A stretch of DNA of 64,000 bases. Source: Cololabis saira. Its lineage: Eukaryota > Chordata > Actinopteri > Beloniformes > Belonidae. The notes beneath the pieces are model-generated. The model searched no databases and was not told where the DNA came from. It saw nothing but the letters and a program-made list of their open reading frames with translations. The DNA lies in the NCBI RefSeq assembly GCF_033807715.1, contig NC_084596.1, positions 35,674,879-35,738,878 on the forward strand. Direction: 5' to 3'. The number at the start of each line of letters is the position of its first letter. Position 1 is the first letter of the stretch. This document shows positions 35,301-50,000 of this stretch, piece by piece. Position numbers and translations under genes: made by a program.

Positions 35301-38300
35301 TCTGAGGGTCTCTCTGAAACCAACTCACATTTTAGTTCTGTAATATAAAATTATCTTATGTGATATATGTTATTTCGAGCCATATCTTCATCTTTGTAGT
35401 TTCATCTTAGGCCCACCTCTCGCTAAAGTACACCCATGATGTACTTTAGGGTCTCATGACATGATATAGGCATCACTTTTTGGGAAAATGGAGGACTTTT
35501 ATTCATCACTGCCTTAAACAGTGGAGAGGCCCTCCAGCTGTTGCTTTCAATATCCTCACGTGTCAATTCAAATCAGTTATAATAGGAGAGGAGAAACGGG
35601 AGATCTCGTGTCTCTCTGACAATACTACGTGCTCTGAGAATTGCTAAGATTGACAGGTAATGCCTGACCAATCACAGCTCAGACCAGAGCACTGCCGCAG
35701 GTAAAGAGATGGTAGGTAAAAGCCGCTTTGAATCGGATGCAGATAAAAGGAAAAGATAAAATGAGGAGATGATTAAACTTTACTTGAAGGCTGCATATAT
35801 TATGGTCTACGCTTTCAAATGCAGTAAAAACTTGATCATATATGCATACATATGCACTTCAAATGCAGTTTATTGCATTAAGAAAGTCCAGTCTCCCTGC
35901 ATAGGCTGGGGGACATTCAATCAATTCAGGTAGGTTACTGTAAATTCAGTTCACTTGTATAGCACCAGTTCACAACAAAGCCATCTCAAGGCACTTCACA
36001 TGGAAAAGCACTTCACATGGAAAAGCACTTTGGACTTTGGCCAAGTCCTAATGATAAATGCATTACAGAACTCATACCAGTTCATAATCAAAGTTATTTG
36101 GATTTTTAAGTCCAAAATTCAGATTTCATGTAATGCCAATTCATGGAAAATAGTCTAAGGAGCCCAACACATTGCATCAGATCTTCAATTTAGCAGAGAG
36201 GAGAGGAAGTGTCCTGGTTGACGGGGCTAAAGAACCTCCAACAGAGCCACACTCGGCCATCTGCCTTGACTGGTTGGGGGTCTGAGATGACATGATCTAG
36301 AAACAATGACACGAGAGTAGTATGCATATGTCATGACTGAAACTATCCCATACTGTAAGCTTTATCAAACCAGGAAGTTTCAAACATAATCTTAAAGGTA
36401 GAGGTAGGGTCTGAGAAGAGGGCGTGTGACGGGTCCTGTATGATCTGGTTCGCTAACCTGCGCGTTAAATGTTCATAAACAGCCGAGTCGTGAGAGGTAA
36501 TCCGATAATTGTGGAACAGACTGTGGCAGTTCTCTGCAGGTGGTATCTGATTTGGAAGCTGCTAGAGTGGAACCGGCAGGTTATGGAGAAAGTGATGATG
36601 CTCTCGATGAAGGAGTGGTAAAATGTCCAAAGAATGATCTTACTTACTCCAAAGGAGTTGAGCTTCCGGATGTGATACTGTCTCTGGTGACATTTTCTGA
36701 GAATCTTCTCCATGTTGGCAGAGAATTTCAGCAGACTGTCAAAAATGGTACCCAGGTATTTGTACCCATCTTCAAGCTCAATAGGCTGTCCATGGATATT
36801 GGTGGTGACCCCTGTGGCCAGCGCCCTCTGCTGGTTTGAAAAGGTCACCACCATGTTCTTGGTCTTGTTGATGTTCAGCTCCAGACAATAGCTGTCACAC
36901 CAATCCACAAACCCCTGGAGAGCTGATCCATGTTGTTGTTGAAATGCCTGACAGCAGGGACAGAACTGTCATCAGCATATTTCACCAGGTAAGAGTTAGG
37001 TTGTGTAGCTCTGAAGTCATTGGTGTAGAGGATGATGAGCGGGGGGGGGCACAGCCCTGACAGAGCCAGTGGAGGTGAAGCATAAGTCCAGTAACCACAG
37101 GATGAGCTGGTTGTCCAGGTTAAAGCGGGAGAAGAGTTTGTTGGCCAGGATGTGAGGCTGAAGGGTATTGAATGCGGAGGAGAAATCTGTCTCTAGTCTG
37201 GCCAAGGAGTTTGGTAGTTCCAGCTATCTCTGTACAGCATCCATGATGAATATTTTGGCATCAACGCAACTGGAGGAAATCTTACCTTTCCTGCTCATCA
37301 GAACTCTCATTGCAGCATTTTGGAAGAGCTGGAGTGTGTTCAAAGTTACTTAAAGGGGACCTATTATGAAAAACAAGTTTTTTCTTGCTTTAAAGGGAAA
37401 GTTCGTTTTTTTTACAACCTGGACCTTATTTCTGGCATTTTTTATGGTTGTATACTCACCCAGAGGTGTTTGGTGTCATTTGGAGTCCTTCGGAAGATAT
37501 TAGGAGTTTTTTGCGAGCCGCTTCTCCATATAACGGAAGCGCATGAGGGCACCGCCGGACACAGACGATGCAGCGTCTAAATAACACATGATTGCCGCGA
37601 AACTCTTCATTTCTTTTATGAATCACTAGATCTGCTTCCAGGACCTGTTGTTTACATCCGGGGCTTTGTGTGTAATAAATAAATCCGTTTGTAAACAAGA
37701 CCTCTGAACTCATGACGTCATCTCTGTGCGCGCATCGCAGACACAGCTCTGTGTACAGCTGGAGTTCGCTACTGTTAGTTTACTGTTAGTTATTTGAAAC
37801 ATGTCTGAATATTTGTCAAGTTCTGAGGTTGTGGACGACGATTTTGAATATGATGGACGTCCTTACCGTTTTGAGCCAGAGTATACGGCTGAAGAGCTCA
37901 CTGAACGGGTACAGAGTGCGCGCACAGAGATGACGTCATGAGTTCAGAGGTCTTGTTTACAAACGGATTTATTTATTACACAGACAGCCCCGCAATGTTA
38001 CAACAGGTCCTGGAAGCAGATTTAGTGATTCATAAAAGAAATGAAGAGTTTCGCGGCAATCATGTGTTATTTAGACGCTGCATCGTCTGTGTCCGGCGGT
38101 GCCCTCATGCGCTCCTAATATCTTCCGAAGGACTCCAAATGACACCAAACTTGCCTGGGTGAGTATACGACCATAAAAAATGCCAGAAATAAGGTCCAGG
38201 TTGTAAAAAACCGAACTTTCCCTTTAACATATATAAAGTGGTCTCCCCTCAGCCTGCCAACTCAGAGAAGGAGTAAAGCAACCAGATTCTGCAGTATCTG

Positions 38301-41300
38301 TACAGCCGCCCGGATGACCCTTCCAGTGTAATGTGGCTTCTACGAGCCGTTCAGATTCTGCTCCCTTTCGTTACGTAAACAAAATGCAATTTACATTGGT
38401 TGGCCTCCGATGCGTGAAACCACGCCCACAACTAACTCTGCTGGCCGGAGTTTCCGCCATTTTTTTTGTAGCGGTGTATCGCGTCATTCAGGCAGCCAAT
38501 GAGCACAGAGCCTCATTATCATAGCCCCGCCCACTCAGAATCCCTCATAGATAAGGAGGTTAGAGAATGGGATGATAAATACAAGGTCTAGAGGCTGAAT
38601 TTCTAATTTATTTAGCTAAAACAATCAAAAGCTTGTTTTTAAGACATTCAAGGCCTGTTTAAAATAGGGATTAGATGCCATAATAGGTCCCCTTTAAGGA
38701 AATCAGTTGACCATCAGAAGCAGATAGTAATCTTTTGAATTGGAGAATAACTGTAACCACAAACATTTGCTCTGGTAATATAACTTCTCCTAAAAATCCT
38801 TTTCAGAAAATGCAACCAATGGGTCACGTGACTGTATGCTTCAGCCATTGTTTTAAACAGTCTATCCACACAGTATTGCAATAACTCCTCCAGTTAGTTG
38901 TTGCTGACTCAAACTAAAAAACAAAACTCCCCACCAACAAAAAAATATCTTGTTTAAAACATTTTACTGAGTTAGTGCCACAAGGACACTTAAGTCACCT
39001 TAGTATTATAAATATCAATTCAGAATTGGCCCTATGACATTGTGCATCCAGAAAGAGTTATGCATCTGACTGCATTTGCCAAACATACAAGGATGTGGCT
39101 GCTATGATTCCTTTCTTTTTTTATATTTGTACTTTTTAAATGAAATTGTGTTGAAATATTTTATAAAATTATAACCTACTACGTGACACATTTATTTTAG
39201 ATGTATTTATCTGTTTAGGATTTCATTTTCAAATGAAAGGAGCTTTTGTTGAAATAATTTGTTAGCTTGTGCACTGACTTTTATGTTTATTTATTGTATC
39301 GGTTGTAATTGTTGCGATAAGACATGTTTTTCGTTTTAAGGCTCTGGGGGGGGCCTCGTATTAAAATTAAATTCAGTTTCATCCCCAGTTTTATCACGGG
39401 TGGCCCTGGCTTATCTTATTTATCCAAACATTTCTTTGCAATTCATTATTTTTTTTTCTTTGAATCTGACAATCAGCTTTTATAAATTTTTAATTTACCT
39501 TCACAGACTTGTTTTTCAGTATCATTTAGATTTTTTTTATATTTGTGCTGTGTGTTTTTAATTATCACATTTTATTCCTCTTTGAAGTTGCTGAATAGCC
39601 TCTGTTCCAGCTCCACTCCTAAATTCTTCAGTTCCTCTGCAAACTACACCACTGACTTGTGTTGAAGACTTTGAAGTAGTTCAGTGGTGGAAAATCTAGG
39701 CTTGTGCAGGTGGAACACTCCCTCTCAGCTCAAAGGCATTCAAGTGGCACCCCATTGATTTGTATAGCAGTCCAGTGTCTCCTGTGGCTCTGGAAGTAAC
39801 AGGATCATCTTACATGGTACATGGAGACTGCAGATTTTCAATAACCAGCCTGCTTTTTGAACAAGGATGTTAAGTTTAGGAAACATTGGTATTTCTCAGA
39901 CTTCATAAAAACATGGCTTGTATGGAAGTTCTAGTCAGAGAGAAGCATAAAGCATGGAAAAAAACCCATCATGATGTTGAGGGGTGTAACGATACTGAAC
40001 CGTTTGGTACAGGGCTGTCGGCATGGTGCAGAGATACAATGTTTAACAGGGAACTTGAAGACACTCCCTTATCTTTAAGGTCTCCTGTTTGGGAACACTT
40101 TGGTTTCCCGGGGAAAAGCAACAACGGACAAAGAAGTAGAGCAGACGAGAGCAGTGTGCCGACGTTTTTCACCAGCAATTGGTCATGTTTCTGCCAACAC
40201 GTTAAACCTCATAATGCATTTGAAACGGCACCATGTGAATATCACTGCTGCAAGAAAGGAAGCCGGCACCGTCTCAATGCAGCTACCTTTGGCATTTAAA
40301 CAGGCTTTTGCCAGTAATTCAGATCGGGCTAAAGCTATAACTGTCATTGGTGTTTTTATAGCTCTGGATCTGGACCATACTCAGTTGTCGAGAACACAGG
40401 TTTTAAACACGTTTTTTATATTTTGTTTAATTTGAGAATATTTTATTTATTGCAGGACTTGGTAATAGATTTAAGCAGTATTCTATTTTTTTATTCCTAT
40501 GTGTACATATATATTTTTTAATGTTTCATTTTAATAAGAAAATATAGTTCAAATTAATTAAACAAAAAGCAATATTAAATTTTTTGTGGATTATTTTTTT
40601 TTTTTTTAATTTTTTTTCCCTTACTCTACCGAAAATGAACAGTGATTTTTGTGTGCTATTACACCCCTAACGGTGTGTGAATACCTTACAAAGTCCCACG
40701 GTAGGAAGGAAACCATGAAAAGGCTTGCTTGACATGGAGCATGCTCCTGCAATCACAGTTGTTTGATGTAAAATGGCAGTCGGATGCAGTATTTTGTGTC
40801 TTGGATGGCAATAAAATCTGACATGTTTAATATTATAGTAATTCTTTATTCTTGTCTAATGGAAATTAGGTTTTATTTTCACTGACAACCAGTTGAAGCA
40901 TTGTTGGCTGGTTGTAGTCATGAAGTGACTCCTACAAGATTCCCACTCTTTGTGAACTCTTGTCTGTTATCAAATCTAGTTTATAGTCTATAGATGTTAG
41001 AGGGTAAAATACTGCCTGTTAGCTGTTTGAACATCTTTCTAAAGCTTTTGCTAAGTCGGGGAATTAGTCTTTTTATTATTATTTTTTTTAGATGGATGTT
41101 TATTATAGTGCTGATAAAGTCACTCGGACTAGGTGTTAACCGGTGTCAGTAGTTAACCTCTGCGATGCATGGATCGCATTTAAAAGAGCTGATTTTCGAT
41201 TAAGTTTCTCTTTTATTTCAAAGACTTAGCAGGTCTTTATTATCCCAACAGAATGCTTAGCTCTCAGATCCCAGGCTTACCTGTGGTTCCCAGAGGTAGA

Positions 41301-43977
41301 AGTAGAATGAGAGGCGAGACGGCTTCTCATATGGATCGGTACCAGTTACTGTTCGAGATCCAGAAACCCGCTCTGTTAAAGATTTGGCTTAAAAAATGTG
41401 TGTATAGTTGAAGTTGGAGCAAATGGCTGAGCCGTCCCTGGGGGACATTTCATGATGCTCTGAGAAATATAATCATTTTGCTATTTTTACTGTCCATGTA
41501 TGCTTTGATCATATTTATCTTTTTTTACTTTCTTTGTTTTGTATCATACTGCATATCCCTGGATGCGTCCCTTTGTTTGTTTCTTTGTCCTGTCCTCTCA
41601 CTCCCCAGCCGATTCAGGCAGATGGCCCTTCTTCACAAGCCTGGTTCCCCTGGATATTTCTTCCTGTTAAAAGGGAATTTTCCCTTTCCGTGTCACCTCA
41701 TGCACGCACAGAATCGGGGGATCAAATTCAAATCAAGATTCAATGCAGTGTGTTAGTTTCATTGTTAAAAGGCGGCTTTTTAAAAATAGAATTGACATGT
41801 ACTGTAAATTCAGTTATAATTAACCGGATATTGACACATTGGATAGAACTGGTATGTGCCTGGATTACAACTGAACCTGCGTTGAACTTGTGTGCTATCT
41901 ACATAAAATTATCTGAGGTCACTCTTTACAGCAAACTGCCATTATACAAATAAATTGAATTTCTCTTATCAAACTGTGCAGTGAGTTCGAGAAAAGCAGC
42001 TGAAATAATGTCGGGTTCAACTACACTTTAACCAGCAGTTACACATTTTAACTGTGCAAGCTCTGATAAGATCACAGTTAACATATCTGTCTTGATTTCA
42101 GTCTTACTTGCAAGTAAAATGAGACTCTTAGATCACATATCCAGCTGCTGCTGGCAGGACAAAGAGATGTGAGGGTGGACTGATGAGAGCTGGAACTTCA
42201 CTAAACATCATCTGGAGGATGTGCTATGAAATCAAACACCCTCACGCAGGAGGTAACTTAGGTGCCAAATCTGGCATTCTATTAGCTGAGATGCTTGATA
42301 ATACTTGTTTCACTGGGATCCAAGAAAGAAAAGATTAAAACTCCAGGAGGAGAAGCTGGAATTGAGCGAGGCTGAGGAGATGTGTGGCAAGCAAGGAGTT
42401 TTTAAGTGAAAGAGCAGAACAGTATCTGGTCTAAACAAGGAGGCAGCTCTCCAATCAAAAAGACAAGGTTCTTGAATAAAAAATACAAAATTGACAGTTT
42501 ATATCCCAAACAGATCCTCTTGTTTCACATCACTTAACTGATTGGCAACAAGTTCCATAAGTTATGCATGCATAGCTTGAATTTTCAGAGGCAGGTAGAA
42601 AATCAGGCTGGGAAAAAAAAGAAGGTGCCTTTTTGTTGAATTACTTGTTTGTTTGTCAGAGGCTGTGATTTGCTACAGACTCTGACTGGACTGCATAATT
42701 TAAAAAGGCGATAGAGGACTTTGCAGATGAGTCAGTGGCTCATACAGTCCACGCTCTCCAGCTGTGTCGGGCTTTGATAGAAAGCTGCATACAAAGCAGG
42801 AAAGCAGCGCTTGCGGCTGGAGCGTGCATTCTCTCGGCCTCTCACCAGCACAAATGTGCTTGTATAATAGTTCACCCCTGCTTCATTTATGAGTTTCTTT
42901 TGAAGTGTTTTCCCCTGCAAGGTTGTCACTATGGAGTCGTGTTCTCTGCAAGCATCTAGATTCCCCATCTCACAGTGCATGGCAAGTGCTCCGTGCTGTA
43001 ATTAGGACTTAGCTCTCGTTTGATTATCAAAGCATGTCGGTAGCCTTAAGCGGAGAGGCTGTGAAGTGTGAATGCTGACCTTCTCTATCCTTCTGTGAAA
43101 CTGTGAGTAAACATGTGCACGCATCTTGGGGGTATCTCAGCCTCTTTTGTGTGCCTCCTCTTCTTTTGTCTCCTTTTCACCTCCATCGACATGATCCTTC
43201 AGCATCTGCCACTCCTTCCCCTCCCTTCCATTCTCATCCATTTGACTTCACTCACTGCTCATCTTTATCTCCTACTACATTTTTATTTACTCACTTTTTT
43301 TCTTTATTTCCCTGTCTCTTGGCTCAGTCATTTATTCCCCGCCACCCTCCAGTCCCTAATATTCCTTGCGTCAGTCTTACACCAGACACGCTTCAACTGC
43401 AAAACGTCCTCATTATCCGTCTCTCTATCTCGGTTTCAGAAGTTGGATTTCACAGTGCTTGTTTGGCATCTTTAATTTAAGAGTGGCAGAATCTCTTGAA
43501 TACTTTGTGTTTTGGAGCTTTGCATTTCTTCCTTCATATTTGACTCCTTCTTTCTCTCCCTCTCTGTCTTGTTTCACCATTCTTGAAGTCCACTCGTGAA
43601 GTGGAACCCCCGGCATTGCTACTCTGACTATCCCCCCATGTCACCACATGACTCACATGAACGTCGTCTGACCGATGGCAGGATTGTCACTGCAGTGATG
43701 GTTGCTGACTGTGTGTGTGAGAGAGAGAGAGACACTAGAAAGTGTAGTCTAAAGCCAGCTTAGTGAGCTGTTGTGCATTTATCTTTGTGTGTGTTTACGG
43801 TACTTGAATGCTGGCTTTTTCTTTCTCCATTACAGCGTCTCTGATTTTTGTGATGGTGTTTTTTGCATGTGTGGTTTTTCAAATGCCCTTGTGGCCAAGC
43901 TAAAAGTCCTGCGGGGGCACAGAGCCTGGCACTGATCTTCTGCATGTTCCTTCAGAGGCAACGCTGCAGTGTGTGCG

Positions 43978-44014
<37 letters not shown>

Positions 44015-47000
44015 CCCAGAGACACATTTGGATGTGCACTATCTTGTTTGAAGTTTAAAACCCACAGCCTGACAGCTTATGCTTAATAAAAGTCCTCTAC
44101 CCTCTCTGCTGCGTGAGCATGCAAACACACACGTGTAGACGGGGATAAGTGTGTTGTTTTGTGCATGCGCTCCTCGGAATGACACACCACTTCCACCCAG
44201 CTCTGGGCGTCTTGCGTCGGGGGGCCGGCTGCCTGGCTGGCACTTTGAACTGGAGCGTCTGACACTGTGCCATCACTGCGAGGACACCTATGCAACCCTC
44301 ATCCCATCATCTCCACGTTTCACTCCTTTTCTATCGTCACTTTTTCATCACTTTTTCAGATGGCCACCTGCTGATCACTTGGCTGACAAATTAAAAAAAA
44401 GTTAACCAGTTAATTTAGAAGAATTTTTATTTATTTTTTTTTGGCTGATCTCTCCAGGAACATGTTGAAAGTGCCACCAGAAGCCAAATATTCTGCTTCA
44501 AACTAGTGGGACTTGACTTGAGCCCTCGCTGTTTGTGTTAAATAATCGAATACCGGTAGCTGCATATTAATCATTGTGACTTGATGAATAAAGATTTAGT
44601 TTATTTATGTATTTATTCATTTTTTTTAAACTGATGATGATCAATATATGTGAGTTAGACAAGGCACCAGTAATACTTTTCTTGGGTACCTGCTCAGTAT
44701 AAGCATTTACCACCTTCTGAATGCTACAATTAAATAAAAAACAACAATGTATAACTAATTCTTCTGTTCCATCAATTTTCAATGAAAAAACTGCATTGCA
44801 TTTCAATTTTGAGTTTCTTCACTGAAAAATAGCAAAACAGTAGGCACTTTTAAAGTGGCACAAAATACTTTCATTCATGCTAAAATATCAATTTTAGTTG
44901 AAGGAATAAGTGTTATCTAGAGATCTTTAAAAAAAAAATAATTTAAATATCCTTTCTTGGTAAAGTTAAATAAATAAAATAGCTGATGAAAATTTGGACT
45001 ACTGACCTAATTGTCTCTTGCAACAAGAGTGTGCAACTAGCTCACAGAGTTACAGTGGACATCATGGCAGAGATGACTAAGACTCAGGAAAGTATTGATG
45101 AAAGATGATATGAAAAGGACCAAACCACAGATGACACAAATCGTACGGCATCATTAAAACAACTTAACGTCCACGCTTTTAGGGGGATCTACTCAGCTAT
45201 AAATGCCAAAGTTCCTTTGTGCTGCTTTAAAATGTAGTTTTTCATTTCAATTTATTATGGTTCATATTCAGGGTTAAACAAAAATTAGTATAATTTAGAG
45301 GAAACTAGTACATTTATTGGTTGTGACTAATAATTATTTTAATGAATTGTCAATTTGCTGATAATTTTGCTCTCAACTACTCTTTAAATCTGGTCTTTGC
45401 AGGAGCTAAAGATGATCACATCTTCCTTGTGCCTTGTTCCTCGGCATAGCCATTAGAATTTTACTGATAACCATGCAAACACTCCCTATTGACTTTATTC
45501 ATACTACGTAGGGCTGGGCGATATGGACCAAAAGTCATATCTCGATATTTTCTAGCTGAATGGCGATACTCGATATATATCGATATTTTTTCTGTGCCAT
45601 AATTGGGGTTTCCCCCAAAGCATTATAGCATAGCATCTCTGTTAGCTTCATTTTTTTCTGAGGCAAACCATTAAAAAAACAGTCAGTTTTAATACAAAGC
45701 CTCGTGCCAAATGTCACACAGGTACATTTATTAACAGAGGTCTGCACAATATCAAAATGTATAAAACAAATGAAATAAAAATAAACTGCCTGCATATATA
45801 GAATAAAAATGCTTCTTGAATAAAATAAAACAAATATCCCTTTCCTGCATAACAATTAAATTCAAATACACTGTGCAGTTAATACAATGTAGACAGTAAC
45901 AGGCAGACTTTTCCACTGAGGTTGACAGTTGTGCAAATAACAAAACATTTGTGCAAACTTCAAATAAAACATTCAAGTCAATTTGTCACAAAATAAGCTA
46001 TATCAAAATCATACCTTTTTTTTTTTTTTTTTTTTTAATAAATCGATACAAACTATATTGTCTGGTACCATATCGCGTTTGAAAATATATCGATATATAT
46101 TAAAATCTCGATATATCGCCCAGCCCTAATACTACGTCCATGAATTGGTGCAAAATATGAAGGTACAGCACAAGCTGTTCTTGTTATTTGTTCTTCGTTA
46201 TGACAGAAACAAACTGCAATGATGGTATTACTAAAACACGCCACGTTTTTAAATCTATATCCTGGTAAACTCACTGCTCTCTGTTGCATCTCTGTGTCTT
46301 CATGCATCTGACCACACATTGATATTGGACGCTGATATGAAGTGATACCAGTATAAGTGCTGCCAAAATTGTTTCAAAACATCAATATGACACCAGAGTT
46401 GATTCAACGTGAAGTCTCTGCTTATCTCCATCTTCTGCAATAGCTTCAGACAATATTTTGCAAAAAATAAAAAATAAAAATTGTATCCATGGCATTACTA
46501 TGGTACAGTATAGTGGAATCACACAGCCAAACTGACCTGGGGACAGCGCACTGCCCCATTAAAGGAAATCTACAGAGTTAAAACAACCTTAGGGTCTGTT
46601 ATTAGATGGTAAAGGGTGTAAACTTTGGTAAAGGAACAAAACAATATGAATCAAAGCAGTTTTGAATTTGAATAGAGAATGTGTTTGCTGCAAAATAGAA
46701 CTAAATATTTGCACATGGGAAAACGAGTTGAATCAAAATAAATTGCTACTGTATGACTGACGAGACTCAAAGATGTAATTTCAGATAGTGTGGACAAGGT
46801 CCCCACAGACAGACCAAGGTAATTTATACATTTGTTTGCATACAAGAAGTGTGTAAAAAGGACATCCCGACATCTCCATCTAGTTACTGTGGTTTTGTCA
46901 TAAGTCCAAGCAAGTTGACACTTTCATTGAGTTCAGGGATTCTGCTTATAACAGCTGCCTGTTTTGTTGATGTCCAGGCACAGTTTTTCACATGTGATGA

Positions 47001-50000
47001 GGTACCAACCATCTAGATGGAGGACAACTACCCAATGACAGTCAACCCACTGAGACAATGGCAACCCTAAAAAGTGAAATATATTTCAACAAAGCTAAAG
47101 AACTAAAAATGCTCCAAGATATGATGGTGTATGCCTTTTTTTAAAATTGTACTTATTTATTTTTATGCCGTCTTAAGATGCTGTACCTATTCTGAACTCG
47201 CACCCTCTCCGCAACTTTGTTTTGGAATTTAACTGATGTGTTTATAATGGAAAACAGTTCTGGAAGTTACTGTTTTCGACAGTGGAGTCTGATGACTTTG
47301 AAAAGTTCATGAGTGCATGACAGCTCCTGTTTGAACAAACCGTCTGATGATGCCTTATGATCTCTGATCTAACAATTTTCAGTTACTGTGTTTATTTTAT
47401 TTTCGTTTATTTATGTACGGAGAGATTTTTTTATTTTTTTGATGCCTGTTTCCAAAAATGGTGACATCATGGTGAGAAGTAGGCTGCCTATCCAGCTAAG
47501 GATAAACACTGTGTTCTTTTCCATATTAAACTCGCCCATAAATAGGTCAATATCATTTTTGCATTGTCGCTTATCTCCTGAAGCTTGACATCAAGAAGTG
47601 AGCATCAGTATGCAATCTGTGCCAACCTGTCCTGTGAAAGCAACTAGAAAGTCATATCTTTGCCTTACACTGGAAAACATTTGTAAACCTGCAGCACACT
47701 ACAAATGGCAGCTGAACCTGTTGAAGTCATGATTGTAAGAGCCACTCGTTCCTTCCCGTAGCATTTTCTGGCACAGTTTAACTATATTGCCCCCCAAAAA
47801 ATTAAGGAACATTCAATCTTTATTGTTAAATATCAAGTCAGCTAAGCTTCTGGATATTACTCTGATTGTGAGTGAATGATCATGTGGTTTCCACTGCCCA
47901 TAGAATTTGGTTTTCAACATATTCTAAAATGTACATCAGTAAATATGTGAATTCAGTCATTCAATGGACCTAGTTATGTGTAAAAGTCTGATCTTCAGCA
48001 GTCACGTGATCAGGCGCGGAGGCACAACAGTGGTCGCTTAATTTGACGCACCATAGTGGTTCATAGGAATTTAATTAAAATGAGCTTAATCATGACGAAA
48101 AGTTGCTAAAAAAACTGTTGTATCCATCCAGTGAAACTGCGTTTTACAATAATGTTGTACACTCGTCCTATAATTGTTATGGTGGTAGGACACATTGCTA
48201 TGAGGAAACATACATTCTGTTAGGACTTTGCTATCAGGCCTCACTTGATTTACTGTGCAATCTAGCGTGGGCACTGTGCCTCTCTGTCACTTTCACAGCC
48301 TGAATAGAGCGTGAGGAAGATTAACATTAATGTGACCAATGTCTGAATGGCTGAATGCGATTGATTTGACACATTGATGAAGCTGTTACTGTGTTGTTTC
48401 TCATGTCTGAAAAGGGCAAATGTGTGGCTCTGCTCTTTATGCATGCACTGAACTATACAATAAACCATCCTTTATTAAACCTCTGAAAACCCCTAGCTGT
48501 CCCTGACACATGCATCTGGTTTGTAATAATTTTTGTAAAACCTATAGTTTTACTGTACAATGCTCCTCGGAAGAATTTTCATTTTTTCCTAACTAACTAT
48601 TTCCCCCTTTGTCTTGGGGTGTGAAATGAGTTTTTTGTGTCTGACTTCTGCTAAACAGAGGCTCCTAATCACCGCTGTCTGACATTATTTATAAGCAAGA
48701 AGAGCTCCAAATCAGTATTTTCCGTGTGCTCAAGGCCAGCAGACTCGGTCTATAGCGCTAACAATGTTTACTTTAATATGACAAGGCCCAGACAATCCTG
48801 TTTTCAGTTACACGATTCCTGCTGGCTGAAGATGAAGTTGGAGTGACTTTACTGAAACAACCATTTTTGCTCTAAGCTGTGGCTGCAGTTAAGACATTTT
48901 TGATTGATCTGTGATGCCTTACATAGTATAACCTCTCAATACTCGCATCTTTGCCATCATTTGGACATAATATTTTCAAATGACATGCTCTGTTAGAATG
49001 AATTAATGGTGCATAATTACAAATAGCAGCATTGTTTGTGAAGGAAGAAGATTATGTTTTAATACCAGTCATTTATTTGTACATTCTTTTGTTTCTTGAA
49101 ATATCACAAATTTACAAGCTATTTTCCAACAACCTACATGCAAGGTATATTACCCACATGCATGTAGTACTTGCATGTGTGGAACACGATTATTTGCTCT
49201 GCTTCATTGCTTTAAAAGAGTTACTTTATGCAAGATATATCAATGTAATTTTACTTCTCATCTGCGTAGTCAAAACGTTGTGGACTGGACTGATTGTGGT
49301 GGAAGATTTCAGGTCTGCTAAATCAGTTGGCGTCTTATCTTAGTCCATCTGCAAAAACAAGGATTTGGGCAGGAAAGGTGGTTGCTCAACTCTTAAAGTG
49401 ACTTAAGAATATCTAGAAGTGACTGAAATATTGATGTGATTTTGAATATCGGAGCAAACATTTGAACATCAGCGACGGTCTACTGCTCAACCGGTATCCG
49501 GCAGCAACACAGTCTTTTGTTCTGCCGCTTATTGCAGCAAAGGAGAACACGCCTATGTTGCCCTGACTTTAAATGGTTTGAAATGATTTATATCATCTTT
49601 TATATGCATCCTTTTTCTAGCTGTATCATAGGTGCTACAAGACATATAAAATAAATGTTTCTCAGTGCTCAAAACACAAGCTTTTACACTTTCTTTTTTT
49701 TTTCTTCGTAGGCACAGCCACACCACTGGACCGGATTTAGAGTCCAAAATGTATTACTCTTTCACCGACCTTGCATCCATCATGGGTGGCTGTGGGTTGG
49801 AAAAAGCAGAATCTGGATGGTCTTTTAATGATGATAAAAGCAAACAACTACAAAAGAACACTCCACATCTAACTAGTTAATTGCAGTACTTTATCAGCAT
49901 AGATAAAATCAAAATAGCATAATATTGGGACTAATTTGTGTTGATCATTTGTTGGCTATGCTGCTAAAAAGATTGCTGTGTTGTGGCTCCCAAAGCGGTC

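Larger units (their letters stand above)
37354..38693. mobile_element. Outer TTAA-target DNA element (piggyBac- or Kolobok-like)
   Basis: The left end AGGGGACCTATTATG (37354) matches the right end CATAATAGGTCCCCT (to 38693) exactly in reverse complement. TTAA flanks both sides (37350-37353, 38694-38697). TTAA targets are used by piggyBac and Kolobok; the end sequence alone does not decide. The right interior has no recognisable transposase. A second TTAA element is inserted near the left end. Confidence 0.85.
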
